Assembly (NCBI GenBank): GCA_022600955.1
Contig: JAHZJK010000007.1
Location: 1-54,587 of the forward strand
DNA from: Gammaproteobacteria bacterium
GTDB taxonomy: Bacteria > Pseudomonadota > Gammaproteobacteria > Steroidobacterales > Woeseiaceae
Length of the DNA: 54,587 bases
Direction of reading: 5' to 3'
Below the pieces are notes generated by a model. That model did no database searches. It worked only from the letters and a program-made list of their open reading frames with translations, and was not told the DNA's origin. Below, in pieces: positions 1-8,671 of the stretch. Both the position numbers and the translations under genes were made by a program. The first letter of the stretch is position 1. Each line of letters opens with the position of its first letter.

Positions 1-252
1 ACTGGCAACACTGTTCGCGCCAAGCATGTAGGCCGCGACATCATGGCCGGGCTAAAGAATATCGTGGGCGGTGAGCTCAAGGGCTATACCGAATTGTTGC
101 AGGACTCGCGTACGGAGGCCACCGAACGCATGGTCGAGCAGGCCCAGTCAATGGGCGCAAACGCCGTGGTTAATGTGCGATTTGCAACCAGCTCAATTTC
201 GCAGGGTGCAGCAGAATTGTTCGCTTATGGTACTGCGGTTCGGGTTGAGTGA
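1..252 (+). CDS. YbjQ-family (UPF0145) protein, 5' end cut by window edge
   Basis: The open frame runs from the first base of the window, so the true start lies upstream. The visible 83 residues carry the family's features: the IVGGEL segment, a helix rich in Glu and Arg, and the MGANAVVNVRF strand, ending in a GTAV segment. YbjQ proteins are small domains that form oligomers. They are often annotated as heavy-metal-binding, but no reaction is established. The stop (250-252) is one base from the ATG of a second, longer YbjQ-like gene, and an M48 protease gene follows, so the three look like one transcription unit. Family assignment is confident; function is unknown. Confidence 0.85.
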   Translation, partial: TGNTVRAKHVGRDIMAGLKNIVGGELKGYTELLQDSRTEATERMVEQAQSMGANAVVNVRFATSSISQGAAELFAYGTAVRVE

Positions 253-253
253 G

Positions 254-754
254 ATGGAAGACAAAGTCCAGCAATTCAATCTGTTTATCAATATCGGGCT
301 GCCGTTTCTGCTATTGCTCACCGCGTATTTCATCGGAAATTTCCTGGAACGAAAGCACTTTGCGAGTATTCGGAAACGGGAGGCAGCCGCAATGGGGTTT
401 CCTGTGGTTTCGTTTGACACAATGCCAGAGGACTGGAATGTAGGCGGTAGCCATATGGTTTCGGGTAGCGTCGTCGTGTCACTCGACTACTTCAAGCGCG
501 TTATCGCAGGGCTGCGAAGTCTTATTGGCGGTCGGATCAAGACTTATGAACCATTGCTCGAACGTGCGCGACGTGAAGCCTTATTACGTATGACCGAGTC
601 AGCGCGTTCACAAGGTTTTGATGCGGTGTTCAACGTTCGATTGGAAACGTCCCGTTTGGCGAATGCTCGACGCGATGGCGCAGGAGTCGCGGGTGTCGAA
701 ATGCTGGCGTTTGGGACGGCCGTCAAATTCAAGAGTCGTTTCGCTAATTCTTGA
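254..754 (+). CDS. Membrane-anchored YbjQ-like protein
   Basis: This 166-residue paralog of the preceding gene has an N-terminal hydrophobic segment (about residues 10-29, LFINIGLPFLLLLTAYFIG). It is followed by a YbjQ-type domain with the same GGRIKTYEPLLERAR and FDAVFNVR elements as its neighbour. The ATG at 254 begins one base after the upstream stop, which argues for translational coupling. The domain would face the cytoplasm or periplasm depending on orientation, which cannot be read here. The pairing of a soluble and an anchored copy next to a membrane protease suggests a shared envelope role; that is inference. Confidence 0.8.
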   Translation: MEDKVQQFNLFINIGLPFLLLLTAYFIGNFLERKHFASIRKREAAAMGFPVVSFDTMPEDWNVGGSHMVSGSVVVSLDYFKRVIAGLRSLIGGRIKTYEPLLERARREALLRMTESARSQGFDAVFNVRLETSRLANARRDGAGVAGVEMLAFGTAVKFKSRFANS

Positions 755-1578
755 TGCGGTACGTCGCGAAACAAGCTCGCGAAGGTATCAACGTGAGCAA
801 AACGCACCCGCTGGTCGAGGCGGGTACGTTGGTTGCCGGATTATCGATCCTGTTCGGCCTTGGCGCGGTCGCGCTGATATTCCTCATTGAACTTTCACTG
901 TATTTCATTTCTCCGCAGGCGGAGGCAGAGTTTTTCGACAGGTGGATGCCCGAGGACCTGGTTTCAGCAACGGAAGATGAAGAACGTCGCTCAGGTACGC
1001 AGGCAATTGTCGACCGGCTCTCGGTTCACTGGCCGGACTCACCATACCAGTTCAGGGTCGAAATCGACGCGTCAGAAGTGTCCAATGCGATGGCGTTGCC
1101 CGGCGGTCTGATAGTAGTTACGCAGGGCTTGCTCGACCAGGTTGAGTCGGAGAACGAACTTGCGTTCGTGCTTGGGCACGAACTGGGGCATTTTCATAAC
1201 CGCGACCATCTCCGCGCGCTAGGCCGCGGGGCAGTCTTTTCGATTGTTATCGCGGTCGTTACGGGTGGTGATGTCGCCGGTATTGGCGTCAGGGTCGCGG
1301 ACCTTACTTTGCGCGGATTTGGCCGCGCCCAGGAAAGTGATGCCGACGAGTTCGGATTGCAACTCGTTCATGCAGAGTATGCGCATGTCGGCGAGGCGTG
1401 GCGATTGTTTGAGCGCTGGCATGAATACGAGGGCGAATCACTAATCGAGTTTGTTACCTACCTCTCAACACATCCGCAGACGGGGGAACGCATCGAAGAG
1501 ATGCGTGAACTTGCGGAACAGAACACGTGGCCGGCCGACGGCGAACTGACGCCACTGGCGTGGGAAACGCAGCCCTAG
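754..1578 (+). CDS. M48-family zinc metalloprotease, membrane-anchored
   Basis: A peptidase of the HtpX/Oma1-like M48 family, 274 residues. It has one hydrophobic span (about residues 35-52), then the zinc-binding HELGH at 142-146 and the third ligand Glu194 in ESDAD. Both lie at normal spacing for M48. A second hydrophobic stretch (about 161-170) lies between them. Members cleave membrane or misfolded envelope proteins. The ATG at 754 overlaps the upstream stop (TGATG). A GTG at 793 has the better ribosome binding site (GAAGG at 781-785) and may be the real start, giving 261 residues. Function is by family; the substrate is unknown. Confidence 0.88.
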   Translation: MRYVAKQAREGINVSKTHPLVEAGTLVAGLSILFGLGAVALIFLIELSLYFISPQAEAEFFDRWMPEDLVSATEDEERRSGTQAIVDRLSVHWPDSPYQFRVEIDASEVSNAMALPGGLIVVTQGLLDQVESENELAFVLGHELGHFHNRDHLRALGRGAVFSIVIAVVTGGDVAGIGVRVADLTLRGFGRAQESDADEFGLQLVHAEYAHVGEAWRLFERWHEYEGESLIEFVTYLSTHPQTGERIEEMRELAEQNTWPADGELTPLAWETQP

Positions 1579-1587
1579 ATACAAAAT

Positions 1588-1613
1588 GCCCCACCACCGT
1601 GAGGTGATGGGGC
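1588..1613 (-). terminator. Hairpin terminator for the lipoprotein gene
   Basis: GCCCCACCACC and GGTGATGGGGC form an 11-bp stem with one mismatch around a GTGA loop. Read on the minus strand it is followed by ATTTTGT, so it best serves the lipoprotein gene ending at 1651. It also sits 10 bases past the protease stop and may work both ways, although the plus strand has no T-run. Confidence 0.6.
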
Positions 1614-1650
1614 TGAGCCAATAGACAGACCAACGGGGAGGCAGGTCTAT

Positions 1651-3579
1651 CTACGTGTCAGGCTCCAGGAGGTAGACGCCTATTTTGTACGCCGTAAACA
1701 CGTTGCTGTTCGCGTCATACAGACCGCGTGCGTGCATCGAGCGGGCCATATTGGCGCCGTCGAGGCTGTTGTTCAGATCATTCACAAAGTCGGCGAAATC
1801 CGAGTACAGGCGCAGGCTGTCGGCTGACTTCAGGTAAAACAGCATACGACCGGTTTCGCGCGGCACGATCTGGGTATCGGAGTCCAGCGTAGTGATGTCG
1901 ATCAGAATCGGGCCCTGCTTGACGTAGTGCCGCTGGTCGATATCGTCATTCTGGTTGTTCAGAATGAGTCCATCTGGACCTGAGCTGATAAACGGGGCGG
2001 CCGTGCCCTCGCTACCCCAGCCGACACCGAGAGCGCTGCGCACGCCTGTGTAGTCAATTACCGTGCGCCCCGTGAAGTCCGGCGGAGCCATTCCGAAAGC
2101 GGTAGGGAAGCCGCGCGCCACGATCGGTTTGCCTTCCGAGAACGCCGCCAGGGTGAGGTTGCCTGTCGCAATTTCGTAATTATCGGGATCGGCGTCCACG
2201 TCCGGGCTGACACCGGTACCCGTGAAGTCGAATACCTGTACGCGGCGTCGGTCGATACCGTGCAGAGTGATGTCGGCTTGTCCGGGCAAGATGCTATTGA
2301 CGATACCGAGCAGGTGCGTGACGTGCATGCGGACCGATCCATCGGTTGCGTCAAACAAGACCTGCGGAGCGAGAGCATCGGTAGTAGCTGTCGGCTGGTT
2401 GCCACGTATCGTGACACGTTGGCCGATCGACAGAGCATCGATGTTCAGGTCCGCGACGCGATCGCCGTCTTTGAACACTTTTGTGTCCGTTCCGACTTCG
2501 ACGACCACATCATCGTGGAAGTGCGCGAGGCGGTCTGCAGGAATAATCGTCGCACCGCGAATGGTCAGGAAATTTCCGTCGCGTTTGATGATATTGCCGA
2601 CAACGGCATCACGCTCGACGCCCGGAACGCTGCTGCCCGCGAGAACGATGTCCGCAGTAAACTCGCGCTCCGCGACATTCAGTGTGCCCGCGGCGACTGT
2701 AGGCGTGCCCTGGCCCGCTGCAGCGAGTGCACGAAGGCCTTCAGTACCGAAATGCATGGTCTCGTCGATCTCAAATTCGGTCTCGTCCGTAACGTGAACC
2801 GTTACGCGGCCGAAGTCACCGGTGCGATCGTTAAACGGTCGAATCGCGACCGTGTAAGTCATGTCATCCTCACTGACCGAAACCAGCGGGCCGCGGACGC
2901 GTATGTCCTTCTCATCAACCGGGGCAACTTCGGCGACGATGAATTGTTCGGAAGCAGCAGTAGCGGGTGTAGGAACGATATCCACCGAATGAGATGCATC
3001 CAGATCAAAGTCGAGTTGCAGTAGTGCCGGACGTCCTTTGACCACTCGCAGCTGGTCCCTGTTCGAGAGCGTAATTTTCAGCTCAGTCTGGCCAAGAACG
3101 GTGCCATCAACATCGGTGACGACGGCTTCTTTGGATTCGCCGTTTGCTTCGACGAATATTTCGGCAGCGCCGTAGTCAAGGCGAATCGTCCCCGAGACAT
3201 AGGTCGCCGGAGGTATCGTCGCGACCGTGACGAGTTCGGTCAGGTCGACGTAGTCTGTGAAGTTGATACGCGTCGATCGTGGCAGAGTTTCCACGGTTCG
3301 CCCATTCGCGGTCTCCAGTTCGAGTGAGAGAACGTCAACCGTGTAGTTCAGGAAGTCACCGTCAGCATCGGTTAATGCCACCATCACGCTGCCGCATTCC
3401 GCAAAAGTATTCGGGTCTGCCGGATTGCATTCCAGCGTAGCGACAGGGTCGTCAGTGGCCGTCGTCGCGGCACCGCCGCCGCACGCGCTGAGCACAAACA
3501 ACACCAGCAGCATCGCGCCCCAGGTAATGATTTTCGTCTTGCCGGCCAGCCCTGGCTCGGTCTGATATGCGGGTTTCAT
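1651..3579 (-). CDS. Large lipoprotein with DUF4382-like and DUF5666-like domains
   Basis: A 642-residue protein with a signal peptide ending in a lipobox (LSAC, then GGG), so it is predicted to be anchored in the envelope. The N-terminal third resembles DUF4382, with an early MVALTDADGD segment and the PPATYVSGTIRLDYG strand. The rest contains several short beta-rich units with the DUF5666 style, such as IRVRGPLVSV and VVGNIIKRDG. ATG 3579 is chosen because a strong SD (GAGGAG, about 3586-3591) precedes it. Such proteins are exported beta-rich lipoproteins of unknown function. It is transcribed divergently from a c-di-GMP enzyme gene. Domain naming is by pattern and should be taken as likely, not proven. 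Confidence 0.8.
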   Translation of the reverse strand: MKPAYQTEPGLAGKTKIITWGAMLLVLFVLSACGGGAATTATDDPVATLECNPADPNTFAECGSVMVALTDADGDFLNYTVDVLSLELETANGRTVETLPRSTRINFTDYVDLTELVTVATIPPATYVSGTIRLDYGAAEIFVEANGESKEAVVTDVDGTVLGQTELKITLSNRDQLRVVKGRPALLQLDFDLDASHSVDIVPTPATAASEQFIVAEVAPVDEKDIRVRGPLVSVSEDDMTYTVAIRPFNDRTGDFGRVTVHVTDETEFEIDETMHFGTEGLRALAAAGQGTPTVAAGTLNVAEREFTADIVLAGSSVPGVERDAVVGNIIKRDGNFLTIRGATIIPADRLAHFHDDVVVEVGTDTKVFKDGDRVADLNIDALSIGQRVTIRGNQPTATTDALAPQVLFDATDGSVRMHVTHLLGIVNSILPGQADITLHGIDRRRVQVFDFTGTGVSPDVDADPDNYEIATGNLTLAAFSEGKPIVARGFPTAFGMAPPDFTGRTVIDYTGVRSALGVGWGSEGTAAPFISSGPDGLILNNQNDDIDQRHYVKQGPILIDITTLDSDTQIVPRETGRMLFYLKSADSLRLYSDFADFVNDLNNSLDGANMARSMHARGLYDANSNVFTAYKIGVYLLEPDT

Positions 3580-3643
3580 TGGTTTCTCCTCAAGCAAAAA
3601 AGTATCCGTACCTGGGAGAAGTAACGCTGCGCCAGCGACTAGG

Positions 3644-3673
3644 TTGACTGAAACGCGTGTCAGGGCTTATGTA
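3644..3673 (+). promoter_or_regulatory. Candidate sigma70 promoter for the GGDEF-EAL gene
   Basis: TTGACT at 3644-3649 matches five of six -35 bases. TATGTA at 3668-3673, 18 bases downstream, is a weak -10. It lies in the 158-bp divergent gap and points toward the c-di-GMP gene. Confidence 0.35.
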
Positions 3674-3758
3674 GCATTCGGAAAGACACGGATAAAGCGC
3701 AAAAATACAGCGACTTAGCTTGTATTCCTGCAGCATCATGTCAAAATGTTGCACCGTA

Positions 3759-6416
3759 ATGACGAATACGTCCGACACTTCCACAAGCACCGGAATCCGG
3801 CATCGCAGACCGCGCGCCGGCACGCGAACCCGCGGTGCTGTCGACGCCATGCAGACCAAGATCGCCGTTGGCCTGCAAAACCTTGATCATTCCACTTACA
3901 CAACGCAGCTACAGACGATCGTTGACGACCTGCCCGATGCGACCGGAGCCGAGTCGGCGTTTGTCGCACTGATTGACGAGGATGGTCGATTTATAGAGTC
4001 AGTTGCGGCGTCCAGCAGCGGTTTCTCCCAGTGCAATCCGACGGTATTGAATGGAGAAGCACTGGCAGACTGGCCTTGGCTCTGTAAGCGCCTCGGGCAT
4101 CTGCGTGTGATTGAGCTGGCGGATACCCTGAAGGGCCCGAAATCAGCCACCGACGAGCTCGGCAGGCTCAGTGAAATTCATATCGGCGCCGCACTAATCA
4201 TTGGTTTCTCTGTACATGGCGAGATCGCGGGTTTCCTCGGGATCGCGACCGAAAAGGCCGTCGATAGCTGGGATGCAAATCTGAATCTGCTGATGAAGTT
4301 GTTCGGCTCGTCACTGGCAGTTGGCCTGGAACGGGTGCGTGACAAGGAGCTGCTGGACGAGTTACAGGAGCGTAATACCCTCGTAGCGATGACCGCAAAT
4401 GACGGCATCTGGGATTTCGACGGGGAGACAAAACGTATCAATCTGTCGCGCCGCTGGAAAACGATGCTCGGTTACGCGGAGGATGAGGAAGACGTACTGC
4501 TTGACTGGTATCACCTGGTACATCCGGACGACATCGCACGCGTTCAGACGTTAATGCGCAATCACCTGGCAGGGGAGTCGCCATTTTTCGAGTCTGTTCA
4601 TCGCATGAAGCACCAAAACGGTGACTGGCGCTGGATGCAAAGTCGCGCAAAATGTGTGGTTGATGACAATGGCAGTTTATTGCGATTGCTGGGTGTCGAA
4701 GTCGATATCACCGAACGGAAGCTCTATGAGGATGCGCTGTTCCGGGAAAAGGAGAGCGCGCAGATTACGCTGCAATCCATCGGTGACGGCGTAATCACTA
4801 CCGATGCCAGCTGCTGTGTTGAGTACATAAATCCGGTTGCTGAAGAATTGACTGGCTGGAAAGTCGATGACGCGAGCGGCCGTTCGATCGATGAGATTTT
4901 CCGAGGTTTCCACGAAGAGACCTGCGAACCACTTGAGAACCCGCTGGCAGTTTCCATTCGTCGTGATCGGGCGATTAAGTCGGTACGGCCGACTTTGCTG
5001 ATACGCAGAGATGGTAACGAGCTGTATATCGAAAGCACGGCTTCGCCAATTCGTGATGGCAAGGGAAGTGTTACAGGCGGCGTTCTCGTATTCCATGATG
5101 TCAGTGAGTCCCGCGAACTGAATCGTCGCCTGAGCTATCACGCAAGTCACGATATCCTCACGGGCCTCGTCAACCGTCGTGAGTTCGAGAACCGACTGGA
5201 GCGCGCGCTTAAGAGCGCCAGAGCGAGAGAAACTTCCTACGCACTACTGTATCTCGATCTCGATCAGTTCAAGATCGTCAATGACTCCTGCGGCCACAGC
5301 GCAGGTGATGCACTGCTTGGACAACTTGGTGCGCTATTGAAATCGAAGATTCGCTGGCGCGATACGCTTGCCCGACTGGGTGGCGATGAATTCGGTGTAT
5401 TGCTCGAAAGCTGCAGTCTGGAGGAGGCCATGAACACGGCCGAGACACTGCGCATGGCGATTGGTGATTACAAGTTTGTCTGGGAAGAACGCAATTTCCG
5501 TCTTGGCGTGAGTATCGGCGTGGTGCCTATTACCGCCGACAACGAGGACGTCGCTGCGCTGCTGAGTGCGGCGGACAGTGCTTGCGCCGCGGCTAAGGAA
5601 GCGGGGCGTAATCGAATTCACAGCTTCCAGGAAAACGATATTGATCTGATGCGCCGGCGCCGCGAAATGCAATGGGCCGCACGGATCAACAATGCCCTGG
5701 AGGAGAATCGCTTTGAGCTTTTCCGACAGACAATTCAGCCATTGCAGGTCGAGGAAGAGGGTGCGCATTACGAAATCCTGTTGCGCATGCGAGACGAGAA
5801 TGGCGGGATTATTTCGCCCGGTTTGTTTATTGAGGCGGCAGAACGCTATGGCATTACGCCCAGCATCGATCGCTGGGTTATCCGCAGCGCATTGCGCTGG
5901 CTTGTTTCGGAGGCGGACGAGCGCGAGCGGCTCGCACTGTGTTCGATCAACTTGTCCGGGCAGAGTCTTGGCGATGAGAAGTTCTTGCCGTTCGTAATCG
6001 ATCAATTCCAGATGAGTGGAATCGACGCTAGCAAGATTTGTTTTGAAATCACGGAAACAGCGGCGATCGCGAGTTATTCGCAAGCGAACCGCTTTATAAA
6101 TGCGCTTAAAGAACTCGGCTGCATGTTTGCACTTGATGACTTCGGCACCGGCTTGTCATCATTTGGCTACCTTAAGCACTTTCCGGTTGATTTCCTCAAG
6201 ATTGACGGCAGCTTCGTAAAAGAGATCCTGCATGATCCGATTGATCGTGAAATGGTGCGATCCATTAACGAGATTGGTCACCTGACGGGCAAGAAGACAA
6301 TCGCAGAGTTCGCCGAAAACGAAGAAATAATTACCATGCTGCGCGGCATGGGAATCGACTATGCACAAGGCTACGGCGTGTCCGAGCCGAAGCGCGTGAC
6401 TCGTGCCGTCGCCTAG
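3759..6416 (+). CDS. GAF-PAS-PAS-GGDEF-EAL cyclic-di-GMP enzyme
   Basis: A dual-domain c-di-GMP signalling protein, 885 residues from ATG 3759. Order: GAF-like (about 45-190), two PAS domains (about 200-320 and 330-450), GGDEF (about 455-610) and EAL (about 625-880). GGDEF is intact at 541-545 and is preceded by an RWRD inhibitory I-site at the correct distance. The EAL signature reads EIL. The other catalytic elements are present: the N of INLSGQ, EITE, DDFGTG, KIDGSF and QGYGV. Both activities are therefore possible. No membrane segment is seen, so sensing is probably cytosolic. TTG 3720, ATG 3738 and ATG 3849 are alternative starts; no strong SD settles it. The stop overlaps that of nadC. 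Confidence 0.92.
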   Translation: MTNTSDTSTSTGIRHRRPRAGTRTRGAVDAMQTKIAVGLQNLDHSTYTTQLQTIVDDLPDATGAESAFVALIDEDGRFIESVAASSSGFSQCNPTVLNGEALADWPWLCKRLGHLRVIELADTLKGPKSATDELGRLSEIHIGAALIIGFSVHGEIAGFLGIATEKAVDSWDANLNLLMKLFGSSLAVGLERVRDKELLDELQERNTLVAMTANDGIWDFDGETKRINLSRRWKTMLGYAEDEEDVLLDWYHLVHPDDIARVQTLMRNHLAGESPFFESVHRMKHQNGDWRWMQSRAKCVVDDNGSLLRLLGVEVDITERKLYEDALFREKESAQITLQSIGDGVITTDASCCVEYINPVAEELTGWKVDDASGRSIDEIFRGFHEETCEPLENPLAVSIRRDRAIKSVRPTLLIRRDGNELYIESTASPIRDGKGSVTGGVLVFHDVSESRELNRRLSYHASHDILTGLVNRREFENRLERALKSARARETSYALLYLDLDQFKIVNDSCGHSAGDALLGQLGALLKSKIRWRDTLARLGGDEFGVLLESCSLEEAMNTAETLRMAIGDYKFVWEERNFRLGVSIGVVPITADNEDVAALLSAADSACAAAKEAGRNRIHSFQENDIDLMRRRREMQWAARINNALEENRFELFRQTIQPLQVEEEGAHYEILLRMRDENGGIISPGLFIEAAERYGITPSIDRWVIRSALRWLVSEADERERLALCSINLSGQSLGDEKFLPFVIDQFQMSGIDASKICFEITETAAIASYSQANRFINALKELGCMFALDDFGTGLSSFGYLKHFPVDFLKIDGSFVKEILHDPIDREMVRSINEIGHLTGKKTIAEFAENEEIITMLRGMGIDYAQGYGVSEPKRVTRAVA

Positions 6417-7270
6417 TCGATCCGAAACAACATCGAGAGGTCGGCTGCATACACGTTCTTGGTGATCGCGCCTGTTGAGATGAAATCGACGCCTGTCTCA
6501 GCGACATCGCGAATCGTTTCGAGTGTGATATTCCCTGAAGCCTCAAGTTCAGCCGCCGTATAACCATAGGACTGGTTAGTGGCAACTGCAGTGCGCAATT
6601 CGCCAAGCGAAAAATTGTCGAGCAGAATGCGCGTAACGCCAGCGTCGAGCGCCTGCAAGAGTTCGGCCTGGTTCTCGACTTCCACTTCGATCATGACGTT
6701 CGCATCCAGCGCCTGCGCTGCAGCGACCGCCGCTGCAATGCTCCCTGCGGCCTTGATGTGGTTTTCCTTGATCAGGATCGCATCGAACAAACCAATCCGA
6801 TGATTCTTGCCGCAGCCACAGGTGACAGCGTATTTCTGTGCGAGACGCAGCCCAGGAATCGTCTTGCGCGTATCCAGGATGCGTGTGTCCGTTCCCTCTA
6901 CAGCCTGTACATATTGTGCTGTCAGCGTCGCGGCTGACGACAGAGTCTGCAAGAAATTCAGGGCGGTGCGTTCACCCGTTAGTAAATCACGGGCCGGGCC
7001 AACCAGTTTGCATACAACATCGTCGGCATCGGCCGTTTGTCCATCAAACACATACCAGTCGATGAGCACGTCGGTGTTCAACTGCGAGAACACTTCATCG
7101 ACCCATGGAGCCCCGCTGATCACCATCGGCTCGCGCGCGACAATGGAGGCGCCGACGATCGCATCTGCACTCACTAGTGATGCGGTGAGGTCGCCGTCTC
7201 CGATATCTTCGGACAACGCAGCGGCAACCGATGGTCCAATAGTGCTTTTGACTTCGTCAGACAAGGTCAT
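6413..7270 (-). CDS. nadC: Nicotinate-nucleotide pyrophosphorylase (quinolinate phosphoribosyltransferase)
   Basis: NadC converts quinolinate and PRPP to nicotinate mononucleotide in de novo NAD synthesis. The 285-residue protein has the family landmarks: GDGDLT near the N-terminus, LDTRKT followed by LRLAQKYAV, the GGxxNHR-like segment written here as GCGKNHRIG, and IKENH. The C-terminal barrel strands include IEVEVEN and LLDNF. ATG 7270 gives the usual N-terminus; ATG 7288 is six codons longer. It converges on the c-di-GMP gene: bases 6413-6416 (CTAG, a palindrome) supply the stop codons of both genes. Confidence 0.95.
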   Translation of the reverse strand: MTLSDEVKSTIGPSVAAALSEDIGDGDLTASLVSADAIVGASIVAREPMVISGAPWVDEVFSQLNTDVLIDWYVFDGQTADADDVVCKLVGPARDLLTGERTALNFLQTLSSAATLTAQYVQAVEGTDTRILDTRKTIPGLRLAQKYAVTCGCGKNHRIGLFDAILIKENHIKAAGSIAAAVAAAQALDANVMIEVEVENQAELLQALDAGVTRILLDNFSLGELRTAVATNQSYGYTAAELEASGNITLETIRDVAETGVDFISTGAITKNVYAADLSMLFRID

Positions 7271-7291
7271 TGCTGATCCCAGATGCAAGAA

Positions 7292-7311
7292 GCCCGGCTA
7301 AGAAGCCGGGC
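7292..7311 (-). terminator. Hairpin between the PuuD-like gene and nadC
   Basis: A perfect 7-bp GC stem (GCCCGGC and GCCGGGC) with a 6-base loop lies 24 bases past the PuuD-like stop. On the minus strand it is followed by TTCTTGC, a weak T-run. It probably ends or attenuates transcription before nadC. Confidence 0.55.
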
Positions 7312-7335
7312 CCGTGTTGCTCATGAATGCGGCTG

Positions 7336-7938
7336 CTACAGGAAGAAACCGCCATGACCGTATCCAACCATGCTCATCAACATCGGGATAGACAGCAACG
7401 TGTTAGTACGTGATGCCGCGAATGCAACTGCCCGCGCTTTCGCAACCTCGGCCTCGCTTGCTTCTACCATGCCCAGAATCTTTTTCTGGTTGGGCCAAAT
7501 AAGCACCCATACGTTGAAAAGCATGATGGTCCCAAACCATGCGCCGACACCAATAATCATGTCCTGTGTACCGCCGCCATCAGTCATACCAAGCGTGAAT
7601 GCGTGATGGAAACGGCCGATGTGCGCAAGATAGGAAGCACCTGAAAGCCATGTCAGTGCAGCGCCCCAACGGAACCACCAGAGCGCGCGGGGTGCAACGT
7701 ATTTAGTAATTCCTGCGCCGCCAGGGCCACCTTCGTCGCCAGCTGCGTCTGCAAGAGCGGGGACTTGTACGAAATTGAAATAGTACAAAAGGCCAATCCA
7801 TGTGATCCCCGCGAGGGCGTGGATCCAGATGATGAGGCTGCCAGTATTTAGGTGTATTCCTGAGGTCGCCGCAGCGATAATGACGGCGAGAACAACACCA
7901 CCGATAATCGTACCTGCCACAGTCTTAAGCGGATTCAT
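7336..7938 (-). CDS. PuuD-like urate-oxidase-N-type membrane protein
   Basis: A 200-residue integral membrane protein with about five hydrophobic helices. The WIHALAGITWIGLLYYFNF segment and the following VQVPAL are typical of the membrane domain found at the N-terminus of PuuD urate hydroxylases. There is no C-terminal cytochrome c domain, and no purine-catabolism gene is nearby, so a urate role is unsupported here. Conserved His residues in predicted membrane helices (WIHA, HIGRFHHA) could bind haem or a metal; that is inference. A purine-rich GGAGAAAAT stretch precedes ATG 7938. The gene is divergent from the DUF1289 gene. Confidence 0.75.
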   Translation of the reverse strand: MNPLKTVAGTIIGGVVLAVIIAAATSGIHLNTGSLIIWIHALAGITWIGLLYYFNFVQVPALADAAGDEGGPGGAGITKYVAPRALWWFRWGAALTWLSGASYLAHIGRFHHAFTLGMTDGGGTQDMIIGVGAWFGTIMLFNVWVLIWPNQKKILGMVEASEAEVAKARAVAFAASRTNTLLSIPMLMSMVGYGHGGFFL

Positions 7939-8005
7939 TTTTTATTTTCTCCGAAGGATTTAGTTTTCGTTTTAGTAGGAGTATTTTGCGCCCGGGCACA
8001 GGCGG

Positions 8006-8012
8006 TATTATA
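8006..8012. promoter_or_regulatory. Overlapping divergent -10 elements
   Basis: TATTATA contains TATTAT on the plus strand (8006-8011) and a perfect TATAAT on the minus strand (8012-8007). It sits in the 121-bp gap between the PuuD-like gene and the DUF1289 gene. The -35 boxes are weak on both sides (TTTTGC about 16 bases upstream on the plus strand). One polymerase could block the other; that is inference. Confidence 0.4.
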
Positions 8013-8059
8013 GAGACTGCTGGCCGGAAAAGAGGAATTTTCGTAACTTATTGATCTGT

Positions 8060-8299
8060 ATGGATATTGAGGCAAACATTGACGGTGCGGGTGAAGATCG
8101 AAAGGTTCGGCCTTTGTCACCGTGTATTTTGATCTGCACCCTGGACGACAACAAACGGTGTCTTGGCTGTGGCCGTAGCTTGCAGCAAATTGCAGGTTGG
8201 GCGCGAATGAGTATTGACGAGCAGTGGGCAGTTGTTGACGAACTTGCTGCGCTTCCGCGGTCTATTGACGGTACAATCGCGCCAACGAACGGAGACTAG
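8060..8299 (+). CDS. DUF1289 family small cysteine-rich protein
   Basis: A 79-residue protein with the DUF1289 signature: SPCILIC, then CLGCGRS and an IAGW tail. The four cysteines suggest a small zinc or Fe-S site. The family has no proven function and is common in Proteobacteria. ATG 8060 was chosen over TTG 8051. The stop TAG (8297-8299) is one base from the ATG of the BON lipoprotein, so the two are probably co-expressed. Confidence 0.85.
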   Translation: MDIEANIDGAGEDRKVRPLSPCILICTLDDNKRCLGCGRSLQQIAGWARMSIDEQWAVVDELAALPRSIDGTIAPTNGD

Positions 8300-8300
8300 T

Positions 8301-8651
8301 ATGCGTAGCGTGATTGCATTGATTACTCTGCTGGCGTTGTCGGCATGCACGACAATGCTGGTCGGTGGTGCGTCTGGTGGCGGCTCTCAGTCCGGAGGTG
8401 ACAAGCGGGGCGCCAGTGTCGTTGCTGCAGACTCCGGTATAACGACGCAGATAAAGGGCAAACTGTCGGCGGACCAGAGTGTCAGTGTATTCGACGTGGG
8501 CGTAAAGACCCGCAAGGGCATTGTGACACTTACCGGTGCAGTAGGCAGTTTTTCGGCCCGCGAGAGGGCGGCAAAGATTGCCAAGGAAACTGATGGAGTC
8601 GTCGCTGTAAACAACCTCATCGTTGTAGAAGACAGAAGCGACCCCAAATAG
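8301..8651 (+). CDS. BON-domain lipoprotein
   Basis: A 116-residue lipoprotein. A hydrophobic signal ends in the lipobox LSAC (Cys about residue 16). A Gly/Ser-rich linker leads to a single BON domain, visible as ITTQIKGKL, a TRKGIVTLTGAVGS strand pair and ERAAKIAKETDGVVAVNN. BON domains bind phospholipid or act in the periplasm/outer membrane (OsmY, DolP families). The one domain here contrasts with two in DolP/OsmY. A GGAG motif lies just before ATG 8301. Confidence 0.88.
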   Translation: MRSVIALITLLALSACTTMLVGGASGGGSQSGGDKRGASVVAADSGITTQIKGKLSADQSVSVFDVGVKTRKGIVTLTGAVGSFSARERAAKIAKETDGVVAVNNLIVVEDRSDPK

Positions 8652-8671
8652 AAAACTTAAGAAACGACAGG

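Noticed and set aside
2222..3024. Long plus-strand frames opposite the lipoprotein gene
   Set aside because: They lie wholly within a well-supported minus-strand gene with SD and lipobox, and their translations have no domain-like pattern.
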